DNA of 64,000 nt from contig JAGGNK010006002.1 of assembly GCA_017590115.1 (NCBI GenBank), forward strand, positions 644,329 through 708,328. Direction: 5' to 3'. Shown here piece by piece: positions 59,310-64,000 of this stretch. The DNA comes from Montifringilla adamsi (Eukaryota; Chordata; Aves; Passeriformes; Passeridae). How positions within the stretch are numbered: the first letter of the stretch is position 1; every line of letters begins with the position of its first letter. The notes under the pieces were generated by a model. The model saw nothing but the letters and a program-made list of their open reading frames with translations, made no database searches and was not told the origin of the DNA. A program made the position numbers and the translations under genes.

Positions 59310-62300
59310 TAAATCTGTGGGTTGCTACCAGAAATCATTGCCAAGGCTGAGCTAGAAGTGTCACTGCCCCCTCCAACTTGCAGCCTAGTGGTTTCCATCA
59401 GTCCAGGGCAGCTCTGACCTTGAACCCAGAGCTTCTGGAAGACCCCCCAGCTGAGCAGAGGGAGCAGCACAGGAAGGAGTAGAGACGAGCAGCTGGTTCA
59501 GCTCTGACTGCTCACAGCCAGACTTTGAGATCAGTCAGCTGCCTGCACACTGTGGTCATGATGGCGGCAAGTGGAAATTAAATCCCTTGTCCTTTCCAGC
59601 TGTGACCCTCTGGCTTGCTGCAGGTGTCCACAGGTATGTCTGTCACACGGGAGTGTTAGCATGTCCTGCCGGGGCTGTGAGATTCAGTGGCCCGTGTGCT
59701 CCCTGGTTTGTGAAATGCAGGATGAGGCAGGATGAGCCTTGCTGTGGCCATGAGTCAATAACCTCCCTGGCTTCAGCATGAGGGGTTTGAGGCCTTTAAC
59801 ATCTCTCTGGAGCTGAGGAGCTGGGCCCTGCAGAGCATGGCAGAGCAGTGGGGAGCAGCACTCTGCTTCCAGGCTGGTCCTCATAGCAGCTGGCAGAGCA
59901 CACACCAAGCTGCATGAATGGCTGCTCTGGGAATTCATTGCAACCAATTAGTCTGATTTTCAATTATCTGAGAGAAAGAACTTAGCTTATTAAAGTCTAA
60001 TTACATTTTGACTGGTTCTTCATCTGTCTTGTCCTATTAAACCTGCATTTGGGGATGCAAGCAGGAGGGGAGAACTCTCAGCTGCCTGGAAACCAGTAAG
60101 ATGGGAATGCTTGTGGGGCTTGCCAAAAAGGATGACTCTGGATTTAACTCTGCATGTGTGACAGCTTGAGCCATGCCAGAGCAGAGAGTCAGCATCCAGC
60201 ACCAGTCAGGCAGCTGCCATTGGAAAGGAACAGTGCCCTGGGCTTACTTCATGCACACCTTGTTTTCCTGGAAGATTACAAACACCTGAGTCCACCCTCA
60301 CACGCATGTGTACTAGCTTCCAAAATCAACACACACTAAGGCAACAAAACTGTTGCTCTTTCATGGAGAACCAGAGTTGTCTGACTCTGCAATTCCAGCC
60401 CCTTTTCCAGAAAGGCCACTCCAGTTGCCTGATGCCACAGGGGCAGATGTTTCTCCTTGTTTATTTTTCTTCTCCTTTTCTTGCTTATTGTCTTGCCCAT
60501 CATTTCCAGGGTCCCACATGCAGTTAGATGGAAGTGGTAACTCCTGTCCTCACAGTATTGATCTTTTCAGAAGAAGTGGAGCATCACAGGAAGGCTGGTC
60601 TTGTCTCCTTTCCCTCTAGAGTCACTCCAAAAACCAGAAGTAGTGGTGTTCTCTGAAAGCACATGTCAGCTGGCACAGCTGGTGCTGCTGAAATTCATAA
60701 ACAGCCATTGAGTCCACATGGAAGGAAAAAGCAGATCCAGCTGTGGATTCTGGTTCTGAGTCCACTGGTCTCACAGCTCTCTGCTAGGAGAGTAAATTCA
60801 GCTGCAGAGGTGCTGTCTTCAAAGGCTGTCAGTGGGGCAGGAGAGCCCCATTCCTCTGAGGTGACATGTTCAGGCAGGTCTTATTAATTCAAAAAAAGGG
60901 TATCAATTTGATTTAAAAGCTGATCCCTGACTGCACCCCAGCAGAGAACACTTTACTGTGCTCATTCCCAGCTTAATGCCATGGACTGACAAAGAGTGAC
61001 AAAACTGCTGCCTTCACCTTGAAGGCACCTGTGACCTACAGCCAAGATTGCCATGCAGACCCATCTCTCAGAAAGACATTTTTGCTTTGTTGTTGATTAA
61101 CCTGCCTTAAGTTATTGCTGTGAAAATGTCATCCCCACCGATGAGCTTCTGGCAGGGAAGAGAGCTGCAAAGGCCTCTCTGAAGCAAGACTTGTGTTTCA
61201 CGTACAACCTGAAATACATGTAGATGAGCAGCATCTTTCAGATCAGAGACAGTCACTTTAGATACATGTTTATGTCTCTGAGTGTTGCCAGTGCCTCCAC
61301 CACTTCCCAGCACATTGACAGTGACAGTTTCAGGGATGTGCCAAACCATACTCTTTGCTGGCAATGTTCTGATTTTCTCTTAACTGAAGTTTCCATAACC
61401 CTGTGCTCATGGAACAAACAAGTCCAAGAAATTGTCTGTCTCTAAAATCAGAGAAGCACAAATTTTGCCAGATTGATGGGGAAATGCTTGGCTAAGTTGT
61501 CTTAATGGCAGAACTAGTGTGAAGCCAAAGGTGTTTCCAACAGAAAACAGTTTTCAAGGCTGTTGAGGTTTAGTTCTTCCCTGTGTTCACTGTTTTACAA
61601 AGACATATTCTCTGGACTAAAATTAAGTTAGGTTTCCAGTCCCTCATTCATACTTAAGAACACTAAGTTGGATTCAGGAAGCCAAATAACTGCTTTAAAG
61701 GCATCTATACTTGCAAAATCTAATGAGACACTCCCTGTGCAAAGCCCAGAGCAATGTCCCTGAGTCCTCTGTGGTCTTTTACTTCTGTCATTTTGCCACT
61801 GGCCAGGGACTGTTCAGGTCGGGTTGTTGGCACAGGTCTGAACCCCAGCAGAACCATTCTCACACATTAACAGTATCATCAGTCAAGTTCCCATGCCCAG
61901 AAATGTTCCTGGTGTTCTCCATCTCTCTGGCACAGATGGAGTTGTAAGATCCATTTTATTCCAAGGATGGCTTTAAATGCTCACACAATCCCAAAACTTC
62001 TCTCTGGTTTGGCAAAATCACATTTATTTGGAAGTAAGCAGCTTTCTTTGCCCCAGGTTTTTGGTGGGTACCAGGTGCAAACCTGAGTAGAGAGCAAGCC
62101 CAGTGCCAGGCTGGCAGCTCCAGTCAGGCTCAAGGATGGGGCCAGGGCGGGGCAGGGAGTCTGAGGAATTCCACGCCAAAATGCCTTCAGCAGCCTCAGT
62201 GGCAAAGCAGGTGGAAGACACAGAAAGAGGGAAACATTTCCCTTTCAAACAGAGAAACTGGCAGGCAAAGTCTCCAACAAGGCAAAGCTGGCTCTGATCT

Positions 62301-63948
62301 CTGTCATTGTTTGGCCTCAGTCTCCCTTGAGTCTCTGACTCTGATGGCATCAACTTGTCCCTCTCTGGCAGAGCTAATGGACTACAGAGGCTTTATCTGG
62401 AGGCTAATGGCTCTTGCACAGTTGATACAAGAGACCCATGCTGAGGGTAGTGGATTTATGGAGCGATGTTCCTGAGTAAAGGCACAGCAGATTTCAAGCC
62501 ATGTCTCTGCTGTAAGTGAGCTCAACATGCACTTCCTCAGCTTCCTCCAGAGAAAACAGGGTCACAAAGCTGCTGCATTAACCAGGACTGAATTAAAACT
62601 CCATACAAGCACCAGCTGGACAGACCTCATACATTTGCTGGTGGCTGGAGCCACTTGTTGGCTTGGGAGGGAAGGTGGGAGTGCCTTTTTGCCCACAGCT
62701 GGGAGGGCAGGAGGGAGACACAGGAAATTTCCATCCTGCTTGATAGATGCCCCTTTGGGGAGCACAGCAGTCTGGAGACCTTGCCAGAGCCCAGGAAACA
62801 TGTTCTCTTCTTAGGTCTGTCATGGGGATTTAGAAGAGTGGTCTGTTACCCCTTTCCAGCCTCCAAATGCCTGTCTTGTCTTGGAGACCAGCTTTGGGAT
62901 ATCTATCACCTGGGACGTGGGCAGGCTGTTACCTGGGACAACAGCACCCTGCTGTGGGCCCAGCTAGGATCAGGGATTGTCCGTCAGTGCTCCCTTGTGT
63001 GTGCACACCTGCAAAGACAAGAGTGTCCTTCCCTTTAGCCAGCTGGGGACACACCTGGACCCAGGCCGGAGGTGTGGCAAGGAGCCAAGGTGGTGGCAGG
63101 CCATCATCCCAGACCACGGGAAGGGTTCAGCCCCTCACCCCCTCTAGCACCCAGTTTAAACCTGCAGAGATCCACTCCAGCTATTCCTCAGGCTTTGCAG
63201 GGCAACGTGTCTGGAACAACCTGGTTCTCTCCACCTATCTACAGAACAAACCCAGCACTGCCAGAAAAGAGACAGGAAACTGCTACTTATCTAATTTGAT
63301 TTCATTTTACTTCTTTTTTATTTTCTGGGCTCTCAGAAATGTGCTCAGTCTGGATTGAGGTTACAACCTGAGTAATGCCTCCCTGCCTAAAAACCACCCA
63401 AACTGTTACCATAACAACCTGACTCTGTGCTTTATTACCATGGCGATTCTCAGGAATTATTAAATACTGTGTATGCTTGGTGCAGGTGCTCTGGTGCATC
63501 TGATGCCAAGCTCAGGTTGGGATCCTTCTTCCCACCACAATCTGTCTGTCTGTCTCATCATTAACTCTTCCATTCCCTCAGTCCAGGCTGCCAAGGCAGG
63601 GGAAAGAGGTGGGTGTCATCTGGGACTTTGGTGTTTTCCCCATCACAGGGACATCTGTATGACCAGAGTCTTCCAGGTGAGTCAAGCCACCTCTGTTTCT
63701 GCAACTGTACAGCCAGTGATTCCATAAGCAGAGGATTTCCATTTGCTGGCAGTTCAGCAGGGGAAAATGCTATCACTTGTATTTCTCTGCTGTCTCCCTG
63801 CTGCCTGTCTAGAAAGAAGAAATTTCAGCTGGAACAGAATCACAGCAAGTGGGGACCAGCCCAGAGACAGGCAGCTGTGCCTGGAGGAGAATGGTGAAGA
63901 TCCAGGACAGGTTGCTCTTGGTGGGCAGAACAACTTGACTGACCACAG
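59310..63948. other. Unique sequence with tandem X-box motifs near the right end
   Basis: About 4.6 kb without a recognisable gene or repeat. An 85-codon minus frame at 61107-61364 has no domain I know. AT-rich homeodomain-type words occur at 59945-60005. The X-boxes at 63405-63447 are listed separately. Confidence 0.45.
63405..63447. promoter_or_regulatory. Tandem RFX X-box sites
   Basis: GTTACCATAACAAC at 63405-63418 matches GTHNYYATRRNAAC at all positions. A second, weaker copy (ATTACCATGGCGAT, 11 of 14) lies at 63434-63447. Two sites 15 bp apart is an arrangement seen at RFX-bound elements; binding here is inference. Confidence 0.45.
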
Positions 63949-64000
63949 AGTCACAGAGTCAAAGAATCATTAAGGTTGGGAAGGACCTCCGAGACCATGT
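63949..64000 (-). mobile_element. CR1 LINE 3' tip, cut by the window end
   Basis: 'agtcacagagtcaaagaatcattaaggttgggaaggacctccgag' is the start of a minus-strand CR1 tail that continues past the window. Confidence 0.9.

Noticed and set aside
61107..61364. 85-codon minus frame with a protein-like N-terminal half
   Set aside because: No family recognised. A possible acceptor lies inside rather than at its edge. Could be chance.
1..64000. tRNA, rRNA, snRNA genes and CRISPR arrays
   Set aside because: I looked for tRNA B-box (GGTTCGANTCC), U6-like and regularly spaced repeat signatures and found none.

Overview
The window is eukaryotic nuclear DNA and almost certainly from a bird, most likely a passerine (songbird). 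This rests on about 28 pieces of CR1 LINE. Many keep the avian 3' tail of the type 'aatcacagaatcat...ggttggaa', and others carry the reverse tail 'ttccaaccc...attctatgat'. The window also holds many endogenous-retrovirus LTRs of ERVL, ERVK and ERV1 type. I see no bacterial genes, CRISPR array, rRNA or tRNA. No intact multi-exon protein gene can be recognised, so the window reads as intergenic DNA or the inside of a very large intron. The short open frames are mostly chance or repeat-derived.

Layout. 1-6.9 kb: unique sequence with one CR1 piece. 6.97-7.4 kb: a minus-strand ERVL-type solo LTR with a perfect 5-bp target duplication. 7.94-8.03 kb: a cluster of TAAT homeodomain sites with a paired-class dimer site. 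8.17-8.85 kb: an LTR-like block. 10.46-14.64 kb: a pile-up of five to seven LTR pieces, one with a 247-bp tandem duplication, another split by a later ERVL solo LTR; CTCF-like motifs are concentrated here. 14.6-22.4 kb: mostly unique sequence, three CR1 minus-strand copies, a candidate minus-strand exon near 15 kb and a possible LTR at 20.3-20.9 kb. 22.4-25.0 kb: two LTRs, the second with perfect 6-bp target duplications. 26.6-27.0 kb: decayed CR1 reverse-transcriptase region. 29.26-30.45 kb: a CR1 split by an LTR. 30.60-31.98 kb: a 1,378-bp LTR that carries a GC-rich host-gene fragment matching the N-terminus of the kinase TNIK. 32-38.4 kb: unique. 38.46-38.77 kb: a 310-bp LTR inside a CR1. 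39-51 kb: unique sequence, CR1 copies and a four-unit minisatellite. 51.06-52.28 kb: an LTR inserted into another LTR, both with target duplications. 52.3-64 kb: CR1 copies, including one with a 350-bp internal tandem duplication, then unique sequence.

The genes do not work together in any visible pathway. The biological interest lies in nested transposition history, recent local duplications within old repeats, a host kinase 5' exon fragment carried by an LTR, and regulatory-type motifs (RFX X-boxes, CTCF-like sites, a homeodomain P3 site), some of which sit inside the LTRs. Family assignments come from remembered consensus features and structural hallmarks (TG...CA ends, target duplications, TATA and AATAAA), not from database searches.
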